A stretch of DNA of 56,552 nucleotides from Acidimicrobiia bacterium (GTDB lineage: Bacteria; Actinomycetota; Acidimicrobiia; Acidimicrobiales; Acidimicrobilacustridaceae), in the NCBI GenBank assembly GCA_020832495.1, contig JAFIEP010000025.1, positions 1-56,552 of the forward strand, written 5' to 3'. Of the stretch, positions 25,728-34,207 are shown piece after piece (position 1 is the first letter of the stretch; each line of letters opens with the position of its first letter). The translations under genes and the position numbers were made by a program. Under the pieces are notes generated by a model that was not told the DNA's origin, searched no databases, and saw only the letters and a program-made list of their open reading frames with translations.

Positions 25728-28193
25728 ATGCCCGACGACACCACTGAACCGACGAACGACAACGGGCGCGAACCGGGTTCGCTCGCCATCGAACCCATCG
25801 AGATCCAAGAGGAGATGGAACGCTCCTTCTTGGACTACGCCATGTCGGTCATCATGTCGCGCGCCCTGCCCGACGCCCGCGACGGCCTCAAGCCGGTGCA
25901 CCGCCGCATCCTGTGGGGCATGCACACCACCGGGGCCCGTCCCGACCGTCCCACGGTGAAGTGCGCCCGCATCGTGGGCGACGTCATGGGCAAGTACCAC
26001 CCCCACGGCGACTCGGCCATCTACGACGCCTTGGTGCGCATGGGCCAGGGCTTCTCCCTGCGCCACCCGCTCGTCACCCCCAAGGGCAACTTCGGTTCGC
26101 TCGACGATCCTCCCGCAGCCCAGCGCTACACGGAATGTCGCCTCGCTCCCATTGCCTCGCACATGCTCGACGGCATCGACGAGGAGACCGTCGACTTCGC
26201 CCTCAACTACGACGGCCAGGACAGCGAGCCCAGCGTCCTGCCCAGCCGCTTCCCCAACCTGTTGGTCAACGGCAGCCAGGGCATTGCAGTGGGCATGGCC
26301 ACCAACATCCCGCCCCACAACCTCGGCGAGGTCATCGACGCCGTCCAGCACCTGCTGGCCAACCCCGACGCCACCCCCGACGACCTCATGGAGTTCGTCA
26401 AGGGCCCCGACTTCCCCACCGCGGCGCTCATCATGGGTCGCCAGGGCATCCTCGACGCCTACCGCACCGGCAAGGGCTCCATCCGCCTGCGGGCCAAGGC
26501 CGAGATCGAGGAGGGGTCGCGCAACGACCGCATCATCGTCACCGAACTGCCGTATCAGGTCAGCCCCAACGCCGTGCTGAACAAGATCCGCGACCTGGTG
26601 GAGAACAAGGAGATCGACGGCATCGCCGACCTCAACGACGAGTCGTCGAAAGGTCAGCTGCGCCTGGTCATCAAGCTGAAGAAGGACGCGCCGGGTCTCG
26701 TCATCCTGAACAACCTCTACAAGCGCACGCCGTTGCAGACGAACTTCTCGGTCAACTGCGTGGCCCTGGTCGACGGCGTGCCCCGCACGCTGAACCTGCG
26801 CGACGCCCTGGTGGCCTATGTGGCCCACCAGAAAGAGGTCATCCGCCGCCGCTCTGAGTACCGGCTGCGCAAGGCGCAGGAGCGGGCGCACATCGTCGAA
26901 GGCCTGGTGAAGGCGCTCGACATGATCGACGCCATCATCGAGACCATCCGCTCGAGCGAGGACACGCCCACCGCCAAGGCGGCGCTCATGGCCGAACCCT
27001 TCGAGTTCTCCGAGGTGCAGGCCACCCACATCCTCGACATGCGCCTCCACCGTCTCACCCGTCTGGGGCGTGCCGACCTCGAAGAGGAGCTGGCAAAGCT
27101 TCGCCAGACCATCGCCGAGCTGGAGGCCATCCTGGCCGACGAGGTGAAGCTGCGGGCGGTCATCGCCGACGAGCTGGGCTCCATCCGCGACAGCTACGCC
27201 GAGGGTCGCCGCAGCCAGATCACCTACGACGTTGGCGACATCGACATCGAGGACCTCATCGACGACGAGGATCTCGTGGTCACCATGAGCGACAAGGGCT
27301 ACGTGAAGGCCGTGGTGGCCGACGCCTTCCGCGCCCAGGGGCGCGGCGGCAAGGGTGTGGCCGGGGCCAAGCTCCGCGACGAGGACTTCGTGCGCCACAT
27401 CGTGCACACCTCGGCGCACGCCTACCTGCTGTTCTTCTCGAGCCGCGGTCGGGTGTACCGCCTCAAGGCCCACGAGATCCCCATCAAGGACCGCACCGCC
27501 CGCGGCACGGCCATCGTCAACCTGCTGCCGCTGGCGCCCGGCGAGCGCATCCAGTCGATCATCGACACCCGCGACTACGAGACCAACCAGTACCTGTTCT
27601 TCTGCACCCGCAAGGGCCAGGTGAAGAAGACCAAGTTCACCGAGTACGACTCGTCGCTGCGCGCCGGCATCATCGCCCTGGGCCTGCGCGAGGGTGACGA
27701 GCTGGTGCGGGTCATCCCCTGCAACGACGGCGACGACATCTTCTTGGTGTCGAGTGGTGGCATGGCCATCCGCTTCGCCGAGTCCGACGTCCGTTCCATG
27801 GGCCGTGCCGCCGCTGGCGTGCGGGGCATGAAGCTGCGCGAAGAGGACGAGGTCGTGTCCTGCGACGTGGCCCGCGACGACGTGGCCATCCTGGTGGTCA
27901 CCGACGCCGGCTACGGCAAGCGCACCCAACTCGACAAGTTCAACACCCAAGGCCGCGGCGGCCAAGGGGTGCGAGGCATCAAGCTCACCGCACGCAAGGG
28001 CCACGTGGTGGCGGCGTTCATGGTGGGCATCGACGACGAGATCTTCGTCATCGCCAAGGGTGGCGGACTCATCCGCATGGCAGTGCGGGGCATCTCGTCG
28101 CAGGGTCGTGACGCCACCGGCGTGCGGGTCATGAACCTGGCCGAGGGCCAGCAGGTGGCCGCTGTCGCACCCGTGCTCACCGTCGACGACTGA
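25728..28193 (+). CDS. gyrA: DNA gyrase subunit A
   Basis: 821 residues from ATG 25728. The catalytic Tyr is in AAQRYTECRL. The quinolone-determining segment reads HPHGDSAIYDALVRMGQ, with Ser and Asp at the two key positions (wild-type, E. coli-like order, not the Ala-Ser of mycobacteria). The gyrase-specific box appears as QGRGGKG, and six C-terminal beta-pinwheel blades are present. It breaks and rejoins DNA in the gyrase heterotetramer with GyrB. Confidence 0.97.
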   Translation: MPDDTTEPTNDNGREPGSLAIEPIEIQEEMERSFLDYAMSVIMSRALPDARDGLKPVHRRILWGMHTTGARPDRPTVKCARIVGDVMGKYHPHGDSAIYDALVRMGQGFSLRHPLVTPKGNFGSLDDPPAAQRYTECRLAPIASHMLDGIDEETVDFALNYDGQDSEPSVLPSRFPNLLVNGSQGIAVGMATNIPPHNLGEVIDAVQHLLANPDATPDDLMEFVKGPDFPTAALIMGRQGILDAYRTGKGSIRLRAKAEIEEGSRNDRIIVTELPYQVSPNAVLNKIRDLVENKEIDGIADLNDESSKGQLRLVIKLKKDAPGLVILNNLYKRTPLQTNFSVNCVALVDGVPRTLNLRDALVAYVAHQKEVIRRRSEYRLRKAQERAHIVEGLVKALDMIDAIIETIRSSEDTPTAKAALMAEPFEFSEVQATHILDMRLHRLTRLGRADLEEELAKLRQTIAELEAILADEVKLRAVIADELGSIRDSYAEGRRSQITYDVGDIDIEDLIDDEDLVVTMSDKGYVKAVVADAFRAQGRGGKGVAGAKLRDEDFVRHIVHTSAHAYLLFFSSRGRVYRLKAHEIPIKDRTARGTAIVNLLPLAPGERIQSIIDTRDYETNQYLFFCTRKGQVKKTKFTEYDSSLRAGIIALGLREGDELVRVIPCNDGDDIFLVSSGGMAIRFAESDVRSMGRAAAGVRGMKLREEDEVVSCDVARDDVAILVVTDAGYGKRTQLDKFNTQGRGGQGVRGIKLTARKGHVVAAFMVGIDDEIFVIAKGGGLIRMAVRGISSQGRDATGVRVMNLAEGQQVAAVAPVLTVDD

Positions 28194-28222
28194 CGTCGTC
28201 CTCGTCCCCGTCCTCGTCGGGG

Positions 28223-28240
28223 CCCGGGCGGCCGCCCGGG
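28223..28240 (+). terminator. perfect 18-bp palindrome after gyrA
   Basis: CCCGGGCGGCCGCCCGGG, 30 bp past the gyrA stop, would form a very stable hairpin. No T-run follows, as is usual for terminators in high-GC actinobacteria. Confidence 0.5.
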
Positions 28241-28378
28241 TGACCCGACCACCGTCCCGACCACCGTTCCCGTGGGCGTTGCGCCCCGAGTGGGCGTGTC
28301 GGTCCCTGATCCTCGTGGCGTCGCCACCTCTCGCCGGTCGTGCCGGCCACCGCAGGGGTGAACGCCAGGAGGACACAG

Positions 28379-28732
28379 GTGACGACCGACGATGCCGGAC
28401 AGGCCACCATGCTGGCCGTGGTGTGGGTGGTGGTGGCCACCGTGGCCATTGCGGTGTGCGCGGCGGTGGGGGTGGTGGCCCACGATCGGGCGGTGGCCCG
28501 CACCGCCGCTGACGCCGCCGCCCTGGCGGCGGTGATGGGTGGTGAGCGAGCGGCGGCCGACGCTGCGGCCCGCCACGAGGCCACCGTGGTGGACCTGACC
28601 CGCCACCGTGACGGCAGCGTGGTCGTGCAGGTGCGGCGCGGCCGAGCCCAGGCGGCAGCGCGCGCCGTCTCCTCCGGAGGGCTTCCGGTGGTCGGCGCCG
28701 GTGGGGGAGGCGGGGGCGTGGGCAGTTGGTGA
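28379..28732 (+). CDS. TadE/TadG-like small membrane protein
   Basis: 117 residues from GTG 28379, six bases after AGGAGG. An N-terminal Asp/Gly-Gln segment leads into one long transmembrane helix (ATMLAVVWVVVATVAIAVCAAVGVV), then the RTAADAAALAAVMGG stretch typical of TadE-like pseudopilin partners and of the actinobacterial TadE-like Rv3654c group. The tail is Gly-rich. No tad secretion genes are near; it stands alone between gyrA and the P450 operon, so its partner genes, if any, are elsewhere. Confidence 0.65.
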   Translation: MTTDDAGQATMLAVVWVVVATVAIAVCAAVGVVAHDRAVARTAADAAALAAVMGGERAAADAAARHEATVVDLTRHRDGSVVVQVRRGRAQAAARAVSSGGLPVVGAGGGGGGVGSW

Positions 28733-28766
28733 TCGCCACGCCCCCGCGCCGCGTCGCACCGGGCCG

Positions 28767-28801
28767 TTGCAAAAGAATCGAACAACTGATATTTATTGTC
28801 C
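28767..28801 (+). promoter_or_regulatory. leaderless promoter of the P450 operon, with a short inverted repeat
   Basis: An AT-rich island in GC-rich DNA. TATTTA (28790-28795) lies six bases before ATG 28802; TTGCAA (28767-28772) is a -35 candidate with a 17-bp spacer. GAACAA (28780-28785) and TTGTCC (28796-28801) form an imperfect inverted repeat around the -10 that could be the operator of the TetR protein at the end of the operon. Confidence 0.5.
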
Positions 28802-30007
28802 ATGAGCAACCCACCTGTGGCTGACTGGGCCACCGACTTCGATCACACCGACGAACAGTGGGCAGCAGACCCCTTCCCCATCTGGGACGAGTTGCGGGGA
28901 ACGTGTCCGGTGGCGCACACCGAGCGCTATGGCGGAGCGTGGCTCCCGACGCGCCACGAGGACGTGTCGGCGATCGCCAACGACACCGAGCACTTCACCT
29001 CGCGCAGCATCATCGTCACCCCGCACCGCCCGCCCATGGAACTGGCGCCCGAGGGCATCGCCCCGCCGATCTCGTCGGATCCTCCGTTCCACGCGGCGGC
29101 TCGCAAGATGCTGCTGGCGGTGTTCTCGCCGCAGAGCATCGCCCGCCTCGAGGCGTCGACCCGCGCCTACTGCCAGGAGCTCGTGGACCTGCTGGCCGGA
29201 CGGGATGTGGTCGATGCCGCCACCGAGTACGCCCAGCACATCCCGGTGCGCGTCATCGCCGACATGTTGGGGCTCCCCGAGTCGGACGGCGACCGCTTCC
29301 GGGGCTTCGTGCACGACGTCCTCGAAGGGGTCGCCCGGCCGCTCGAGGAGAGGGTCGACATCCTGCTGGCACTGTACGAGTACCTCCTGCCCTACGTGGA
29401 GGAGCGCACGGCCAACCCCACCGACGACGTGATCTCGATGTTGGTGGGCAGCGACATCGACGGCGAGCCACTCACACCGTTCCACGTGATCCGCACCGTC
29501 GGTCTCCTGCTCATCGCCGGCATCGACACGACGTGGTCGGCCATCGGGTCGTCGATCTGGCATCTGGCGGCCACGCCGTCCGATCGTCAGCGCCTGGTGG
29601 CCCAGCCCGAGCTGCTGCCCACCGCCATCGAGGAGTTCCTCCGGGCCTACGCCCCGGTCACGATGGCGCGCCTGGTCAAGGAGGACGTCGAGTTCCAGGG
29701 GTGTCCGATGAAGGCGGAGGAGTGGGTGCTGCTGTCGTTCCCCGCAGCGAACCGCGATCCGGCGATGTTCGAGCGGGCCGATGAGGTCATCATCGATCGC
29801 CAGCCCAACCGCCATGCCGCCTTCGGGCTCGGCATCCACCGCTGCGCCGGATCACACCTGGCACGCATGGAGATGCGGGTGGCGCTCGAGGTGTGGCTCG
29901 AGGCCTTCCCCGACTTCCACCTTGCCGACCCGGCCGCGGTGAGTTGGTCGGTCGGGCAGGTGCGCGGTCCCCGGACGCTCCCCGTCTCGGTGACGAGGGG
30001 GGCGTGA
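28802..30007 (+). CDS. cytochrome P450
   Basis: 401 residues from ATG 28802. The I-helix oxygen-activation motif is AGIDTTWSAIG, the ExxR motif lies in EEFLRAY, and the heme-binding Cys loop is FGLGIHRCAG. It is a soluble bacterial class I P450 with no membrane anchor. A [3Fe-4S] ferredoxin gene starts two bases after its stop and can supply electrons; a TetR regulator follows. The substrate cannot be read from sequence. Related P450s act on terpenes, steroids and alkyl chains. Confidence 0.95.
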   Translation: MSNPPVADWATDFDHTDEQWAADPFPIWDELRGTCPVAHTERYGGAWLPTRHEDVSAIANDTEHFTSRSIIVTPHRPPMELAPEGIAPPISSDPPFHAAARKMLLAVFSPQSIARLEASTRAYCQELVDLLAGRDVVDAATEYAQHIPVRVIADMLGLPESDGDRFRGFVHDVLEGVARPLEERVDILLALYEYLLPYVEERTANPTDDVISMLVGSDIDGEPLTPFHVIRTVGLLLIAGIDTTWSAIGSSIWHLAATPSDRQRLVAQPELLPTAIEEFLRAYAPVTMARLVKEDVEFQGCPMKAEEWVLLSFPAANRDPAMFERADEVIIDRQPNRHAAFGLGIHRCAGSHLARMEMRVALEVWLEAFPDFHLADPAAVSWSVGQVRGPRTLPVSVTRGA

Positions 30008-30008
30008 C

Positions 30009-30200
30009 GTGAAGCTGCGACTCGACACCGAGCTCTGTCAGGGACACGGGCGGTGCTACTCGCTCGCGCCCGAGCTGTTCAGCTGTGACGACGAGGGCCA
30101 GGCAGTGCTGCTGGTCGAGGGCGAGGTGCCCGCTGACCTGGAGGCCGCCGCACGCACGGCGGTCGACAACTGCCCCGAGTACGCCATCGGCACCGAGTAG
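30009..30200 (+). CDS. [3Fe-4S] ferredoxin (P450 redox partner)
   Basis: 63 residues. Cluster ligands are in CQGHGRC (10 and 16) and NCPEYAI; the His in place of one Cys is the hallmark of P450-linked 3Fe-4S or His-ligated 4Fe-4S ferredoxins of actinobacteria. The GTG start lies just after the P450 stop, so the two are co-translated at a fixed ratio. No ferredoxin reductase gene is in the window. Confidence 0.92.
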   Translation: MKLRLDTELCQGHGRCYSLAPELFSCDDEGQAVLLVEGEVPADLEAAARTAVDNCPEYAIGTE

Positions 30201-30206
30201 CCCGCC

Positions 30207-30815
30207 GTGGGACGAATCGCCGGGGTCACCGCCGAGGAGACGCGGGCCAAGGTGCTGGCCAGCGCGGCATCAGTGTTCGCCCGCAAGGGCTACGACGGCG
30301 CCAGCATCGCCCAGATCGCTGCTGACGCCGGCGTCACCGGTGGGGCGATCTACTCGCACTTCCCCTCGAAGGCGGAGCTGTTCGTCGCCGCCCTGCACGC
30401 CCACGGCGCTCGCGAGGTCGACAACCTGCTCGACGTCGACGGTCCACCGCACGAAGCGATCAGCATGATCCGCGACCGTGGGCTGTTGCTCGTCGGCAAG
30501 CGCGACGCCCAGAGCTCGCTGATCGTCGAAGCCATCGTGGCCGCCAAACGCCACCCCGACGTGGCCGCACTCCTCGCCGTCCACTTCACGGCGAACGAGG
30601 CGAAGCTCGCCGCTCGCCTCGAGGCAGCGCAAGCGGCGGGTGCCCTCGACGGCACCGTGCCCGTCGAGGCCGTGTCGCGATTCCTCGTGATGCTCTCGCT
30701 CGGAGCGCTGCTCCTGCGTGCCATGGATCTGCCGCAGGTGGACGAGGACGACTGGTCCACCCTCATCACCGACCTGGTGAGCCGGTTCAGCTCCCAGTCC
30801 CCGGCGCCGCCCTGA
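30207..30815 (+). CDS. TetR-family transcriptional regulator
   Basis: 202 residues from GTG 30207. The N-terminal HTH is standard (TRAKVLASAASVFARKGYDGASIAQIAADAGVTGGAIYSHFPSKAELFVAAL). The C-terminal ligand domain is variable. Six bases separate it from the ferredoxin gene, so it is the third gene of the operon and probably a repressor of the leaderless promoter at 28.79 kb, responding to the P450 substrate (inference). Confidence 0.88.
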   Translation: MGRIAGVTAEETRAKVLASAASVFARKGYDGASIAQIAADAGVTGGAIYSHFPSKAELFVAALHAHGAREVDNLLDVDGPPHEAISMIRDRGLLLVGKRDAQSSLIVEAIVAAKRHPDVAALLAVHFTANEAKLAARLEAAQAAGALDGTVPVEAVSRFLVMLSLGALLLRAMDLPQVDEDDWSTLITDLVSRFSSQSPAPP

Positions 30816-30855
30816 ACGGGTCTGGCATCGGGTCGGCGAGGCGGCGCTCGCCGAG

Positions 30856-31044
30856 TTGGTTGCGCTCGATGGCACCAAGAAGCTCGCCATCAAGCGGTCG
30901 CTCCTCGCCGAGGTGAAGCGCCGGCGACGCAGCCAGGCCATGATCGATCTCATCGCTGCCTGGGAGGCCGAGGCCGGACCCATCGCGTCGGAGCACCTCG
31001 ACTGGGCCGACAGCGTTCTCGACCGACAGGGTGTCGGCCGTTGA
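30856..31044 (+). pseudogene. possible toxin-antitoxin antitoxin remnant
   Basis: A 62-residue frame from TTG 30856, basic at first (KKLAIKRSLLAEVKRRRRSQ), then acidic (AAWEAEAGPIASEHLDWAD), an organisation seen in short antitoxins. It lacks a ribosome site, and its 5' part runs back toward the TetR stop. Its TGA overlaps the TTG of a truncated PIN-domain fragment, typical VapBC spacing. Probably a decayed operon; weakly supported. Confidence 0.35.
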
Positions 31045-31151
31045 TCGTCGATGCCCACCTCGCTGTCGTTGCCGAGAGCCTCGGAACGTTCATCGTCACG
31101 ACCGACGCCGACGACATGACTCGCCTCGGTGCACGCTTCGAGCGCTACTGA
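31041..31151 (+). pseudogene. truncated PIN-domain (VapC-like) toxin fragment
   Basis: 36 residues from TTG 31041, overlapping the upstream stop codon (TTGA). It joins a toxin-like start (LIVDA) directly to the typical C-terminal PIN segment (HLAVVAESLGTFIVTTDADDM). About 80-90 residues of a normal VapC, including most acidic catalytic residues, are missing, so it is likely an internally deleted, inactive toxin. Confidence 0.45.
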
Positions 31152-31235
31152 TCGCAGTAGCCGACGGCCGGCGTCGGTGTGTGACGACTTCGTGACGGCC
31201 AGCCGGGCAGGCGGTGGCCGGTGGCGGTGTCGTCG

Positions 31236-31247
31236 TACACTCGTGGT
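31236..31247 (+). promoter_or_regulatory. leaderless promoter of the DUF3566 gene
   Basis: TACACT (31236-31241), then six bases to GTG 31248; no ribosome site. Confidence 0.5.
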
Positions 31248-31889
31248 GTGGCTTCCTCCCGTACCGAGTCGGTGCCCATCGGGCGCGACCCGATCGAGGG
31301 AGTACCACCTGACGACGACGAACCCCTCCCGCACCGCCGCAGTGGATCGGCCCGGCGTCCGGCCCGGGTGGTTGCGCCCGCCTCGACGGACGGCGACGGG
31401 GCTGCGGGCGATGTCCCCTCGACTGCCACCCGGGTGGCCCCCTCGCCCGGTACCGCCCCTGAGGGCCAGGTGGTGGCCCGTCGCCGAGTGCACATCGTGC
31501 GTCACATCTCGCCGTGGTCGGTCTTCAAGGTCGGGTTGTTGTGGTACCTGTGCCTGTGGGTGGTGGTCATGGTGGCCAGCGTCGTGTTGTGGCGCGTCGG
31601 CGAGGAGACCGGACTGCTGGCCAACGCCCAGAACTTCTGGGCCGAGGCCACGGGCCAGGAATCGGTCGAGTGGGACGGCGAGGCCATCTTCCGGGTGGCG
31701 GCCATCGCCGGGGGCATCTTCACGGCGGCAGCGGCCGCCTTCACCGTGCTCGGCGTCGTGCTGTTCAACGGCCTGTGTGACCTGACCGGCGGCATTCGGC
31801 TGCGCATCCTCGAGGTGGTCCCCACGCAGAAGGACGAGTCGACCGACGCCGGGGGCCGTGCTCGTGGACGCTTCCGACGTCGCCGGTGA
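31248..31889 (+). CDS. DUF3566 membrane protein
   Basis: 213 residues from GTG 31248. A 90-residue disordered, Pro/Arg/Asp-rich N-terminus is followed by the DUF3566 domain: VHIVRHISPWSVFKVGLLWYLCLWVVVMVASVVLW (helix 1), an Asn/Trp/Glu loop, and a second helix AAAAAFTVLGVVLFNGLCDLTGG. The homolog Rv0007 lies directly after gyrA and before tRNA-Ile in mycobacteria, so the position fits. Cellular role unknown, although family members are linked to growth and envelope functions. Confidence 0.85.
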   Translation: MASSRTESVPIGRDPIEGVPPDDDEPLPHRRSGSARRPARVVAPASTDGDGAAGDVPSTATRVAPSPGTAPEGQVVARRRVHIVRHISPWSVFKVGLLWYLCLWVVVMVASVVLWRVGEETGLLANAQNFWAEATGQESVEWDGEAIFRVAAIAGGIFTAAAAAFTVLGVVLFNGLCDLTGGIRLRILEVVPTQKDESTDAGGRARGRFRRRR

Positions 31890-31893
31890 ACGA

Positions 31894-31923
31894 TTGTGCC
31901 GCTGCGCGGAGAACGGCTAGCGT
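31894..31923 (+). promoter_or_regulatory. tRNA-Ile promoter
   Basis: TTGTGC (31894-31899) and TAGCGT (31918-31923) with an 18-bp spacer, 13 bases before the tRNA. Confidence 0.5.
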
Positions 31924-31936
31924 TTCGCTCTCGTTC

Positions 31937-32010
<74 letters not shown>

Positions 32011-32063
32011 CGTTCCGACCGCCGAGCACGTCGGCCCGACCCCACGGGGAGGACCCGGATCCG

Positions 32064-32201
32064 ATGAAGATGCTGCGTCGGGCGCTCATCGCCCTCGGCC
32101 TCGCCGGCATGATCGCTGCGGTACTCCGCCTGCGGGGCACCGGTGGTGCCCCCCCGACCGACGGTGGCTGGCGCGAGCTCGGTCCCGACGAGCTGGACTG
32201 A
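32064..32201 (+). CDS. DLW-39-like small protein
   Basis: 45 residues from ATG 32064 behind GGGGAGGA. A short basic-hydrophobic helix (MKMLRRALIALGLAGMIAAV) and an acidic C-terminus with GGWRELGPDEL. Size, topology and location (after gyrA, DUF3566 and tRNA-Ile) resemble the tiny actinobacterial DLW-39 proteins, although the exact DLW triplet is not present. Function unknown. Confidence 0.6.
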   Translation: MKMLRRALIALGLAGMIAAVLRLRGTGGAPPTDGGWRELGPDELD

Positions 32202-32206
32202 TCACG

Positions 32207-33229
32207 GTGCGCGTGGCGGTCCTGGGCGCCGGCGCGGTCGGTGCACGCACCTGTCGCCAACTGGTGACGGGTGAGGTGGTGACGGAACTGGTGGTGCGCG
32301 AGCACCGGGCAGGACGGCGCTCCGACGTGGTGACCAGCCTGGGTGAGCCCGCACGAGCCGACGAGGCCGACTACGACGCCCCCCTCGACGTGGACGCCGT
32401 GGTGGTGACCGGCCCTGCCGGCACCCAGGCGCCGCTGGCCCGCACCTTCCTGCGCCGAGGTCTGCCGGTGGTGACCACGGCGGACGGGGTGGAGGACATG
32501 CGTGCGTTGCTGGCCCTCGACGCCGAGGCGCGCGAGCGTGGGATCACAGTGGTGGCCGGGGCCGGGATGGCGCCGGGACTCACCGATGTGCTGGCCGCGC
32601 TGGGTGCGCGTCGGTTGACCGCGGTCGACGAGGTGCACGTGTCCAAGTGCGGTACCGCCGGTCCGGCGTGTGCTCGCGAGCACCACCGAGCGCTCGGCGG
32701 CCACTCCGTGGACTGGCGTGACGGCGGCTGGAGCGAACGGCCCGGAGGATCGGGCCGGGAGCTGCACTGGTTCCCCGATCCGGTGGGAGCCAAGGACTGC
32801 TACCGGGGTGCGCTGCCCGACGCCCTCACCCTGGTGCCGACCTTCCCCGGTGTGGCCCGGGTGACCGCTCGCATGGCGGCCACGCGCCGCGACCGGCTCA
32901 CCGCCCGCCTCCCCATGCTGCGTCGCCCCCATCCGGAGGCTGGTCCGGGCGCCGTGCGAGTGGAGCTGCGCGGCACCGTCGGCGAGGGTCGGGCCGTGGT
33001 GGTGTTCGGTGCCATGGATCGCCCCTCGGTGGCCGCCGGTGCCGTGGCCGCACAGGCGGTGGAGTGGTTGCTCGCCGGTCGAATGAACCGTTCGGGCGTG
33101 GCCGGTCTCGGTGAGCTGGTGGCACCCGGTCCGTTCCTGGCGGAGCTCGCCGCACGTGGTGTGCGCTGCGCCATCTTCGAGGGTGACGGCGCTGATCCGT
33201 TGCCCCAGCCCAGCCCCGCAGGCAAATGA
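32207..33229 (+). CDS. saccharopine dehydrogenase-like NAD(P)-binding protein
   Basis: 340 residues from GTG 32207, five bases after the small protein. A Rossmann N-terminus (VAVLGAGAVGARTCRQL) and VVVTGPAGTQAPLARTFLRRGLPVVTTAD are followed by VVAGAGMAPGLTDVLAALGA, the hallmark of the saccharopine dehydrogenase-like group (Gly-rich helix at the substrate domain). The C-terminus is a generic beta-rich domain. The substrate is unknown. Shared direction and tiny gaps make it co-transcribed with the tRNA-side small gene. Confidence 0.75.
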   Translation: MRVAVLGAGAVGARTCRQLVTGEVVTELVVREHRAGRRSDVVTSLGEPARADEADYDAPLDVDAVVVTGPAGTQAPLARTFLRRGLPVVTTADGVEDMRALLALDAEARERGITVVAGAGMAPGLTDVLAALGARRLTAVDEVHVSKCGTAGPACAREHHRALGGHSVDWRDGGWSERPGGSGRELHWFPDPVGAKDCYRGALPDALTLVPTFPGVARVTARMAATRRDRLTARLPMLRRPHPEAGPGAVRVELRGTVGEGRAVVVFGAMDRPSVAAGAVAAQAVEWLLAGRMNRSGVAGLGELVAPGPFLAELAARGVRCAIFEGDGADPLPQPSPAGK

Positions 33230-33324
33230 CACGCGTGAAGTTCACTGTCGTTGTCTGAGATTTCCTAAAGTCTCCCCCGGGGATGCTCCGATACCGGGGC
33301 AGTGGCCGACACGGAGGGAGACCG

Positions 33325-34173
33325 ATGGGCCAGCTGAGGGGGAATGGGTTGGACCACTCTGTCTTGATCGAGCAGCATCTGCCGCTGGTCAAGCACGTGG
33401 TGTTCCAGGTGGCGGTGCACTTTCCGCGTCACGTCGATCGGGAGGAGCTGGCGCACGCCGGCGCCCTCGGCCTGGTCGAAGCGGCGCGGCGCTACGACGC
33501 CGACCGTGGGGTGCCCTTCGAGCGGTTCGCCGCTCAGCGCATCCGGGGGGCCATCCTCGACGCCGTGCGGGCGGCCGACTGGGCGCCGCGCTCGGTGCGG
33601 AACCTGTCGCGTCGACTCGAGGCGGCCGAGCAGCAACTGGCCTCGGAGCTGGGACGGGTGCCCAGCATCGACGAGATGGCCGAGGCCCTCGACATGACGC
33701 CCGACGACCTGCGCCGCATCCAGGCCCGGGTGTTCCGTTCGGTGGTGTTGGCCCTCGAACACGAGGTCTACGACAGCACCGAGGACGACCTCACCCTGGT
33801 GGACGTGTTGGCCGACCGGGCCACCCTCGAACCCCTGGAGGAACTCGAGGCGCGTGAGCTGCACTCCTACCTGCGCGACGCCGTCGGGCTCCTGCCCGAG
33901 CGCCACCGGTTCGTGGTGGTCGGCTACTTCCTCGAGGGCCGCACCAGCCAGGACCTGGCTCGGTTCCTGGGCGTGACCGAGTCCCGCATCTCTCAGCTGC
34001 GCTCCGAGGGCCTGGCCATGCTCAAGGAAGGCATCGAGGCCCAGTACGCCGGTCGCACCGCCCCCGCCGACGGCCTGGTCGGCCGCACGGCTCGTCGTAA
34101 GGCCACCTACGCCAACGCCATTGCGGGGGCCAGCGACTGGAAGCACCGCCTCTCCCAGCGTCGTCCCGACTGA
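33325..34173 (+). CDS. FliA/WhiG-type RNA polymerase sigma factor
   Basis: 282 residues from ATG 33325 (GGAGGGAGACCG before it). Region 2 (HLPLVKHVVFQVAVHFPRHVDREELAHAGALGLVEAARRYD, FERFAAQRIRGAILDAVRAADW), region 3 (SVRNLSRRLEAAEQQLASELGRVPSIDEMAEAL) and region 4 (LPERHRFVVVGYFLEGRTSQDLARFLGVTESRISQLRSEGLAML) match the flagellar/sporulation sigma group. No flagellar gene is near, so the regulon is unknown. A basic 35-residue tail is an extra. TAAAGT about 50 bp upstream may be its -10. Confidence 0.9.
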   Translation: MGQLRGNGLDHSVLIEQHLPLVKHVVFQVAVHFPRHVDREELAHAGALGLVEAARRYDADRGVPFERFAAQRIRGAILDAVRAADWAPRSVRNLSRRLEAAEQQLASELGRVPSIDEMAEALDMTPDDLRRIQARVFRSVVLALEHEVYDSTEDDLTLVDVLADRATLEPLEELEARELHSYLRDAVGLLPERHRFVVVGYFLEGRTSQDLARFLGVTESRISQLRSEGLAMLKEGIEAQYAGRTAPADGLVGRTARRKATYANAIAGASDWKHRLSQRRPD

Positions 34174-34177
34174 GTTC

Positions 34178-34193
34178 CGGCTCGCCGGAGCCG
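34178..34193. terminator. hairpin between convergent genes
   Basis: CGGCTC (34178-34183), loop GCCG, GAGCCG (34188-34193), just after the sigma factor stop and before the end of the convergent mycothiol-type gene. Confidence 0.45.
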
Positions 34194-34207
34194 TTGCGGC
34201 CGCTCTC

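Noticed and set aside
25683-28814. 1043-codon open frame antisense to gyrA
   Set aside because: Shadow of gyrA codon bias in GC-rich DNA; Val/Leu/His/Gly-rich composition, no domain, no ribosome site.
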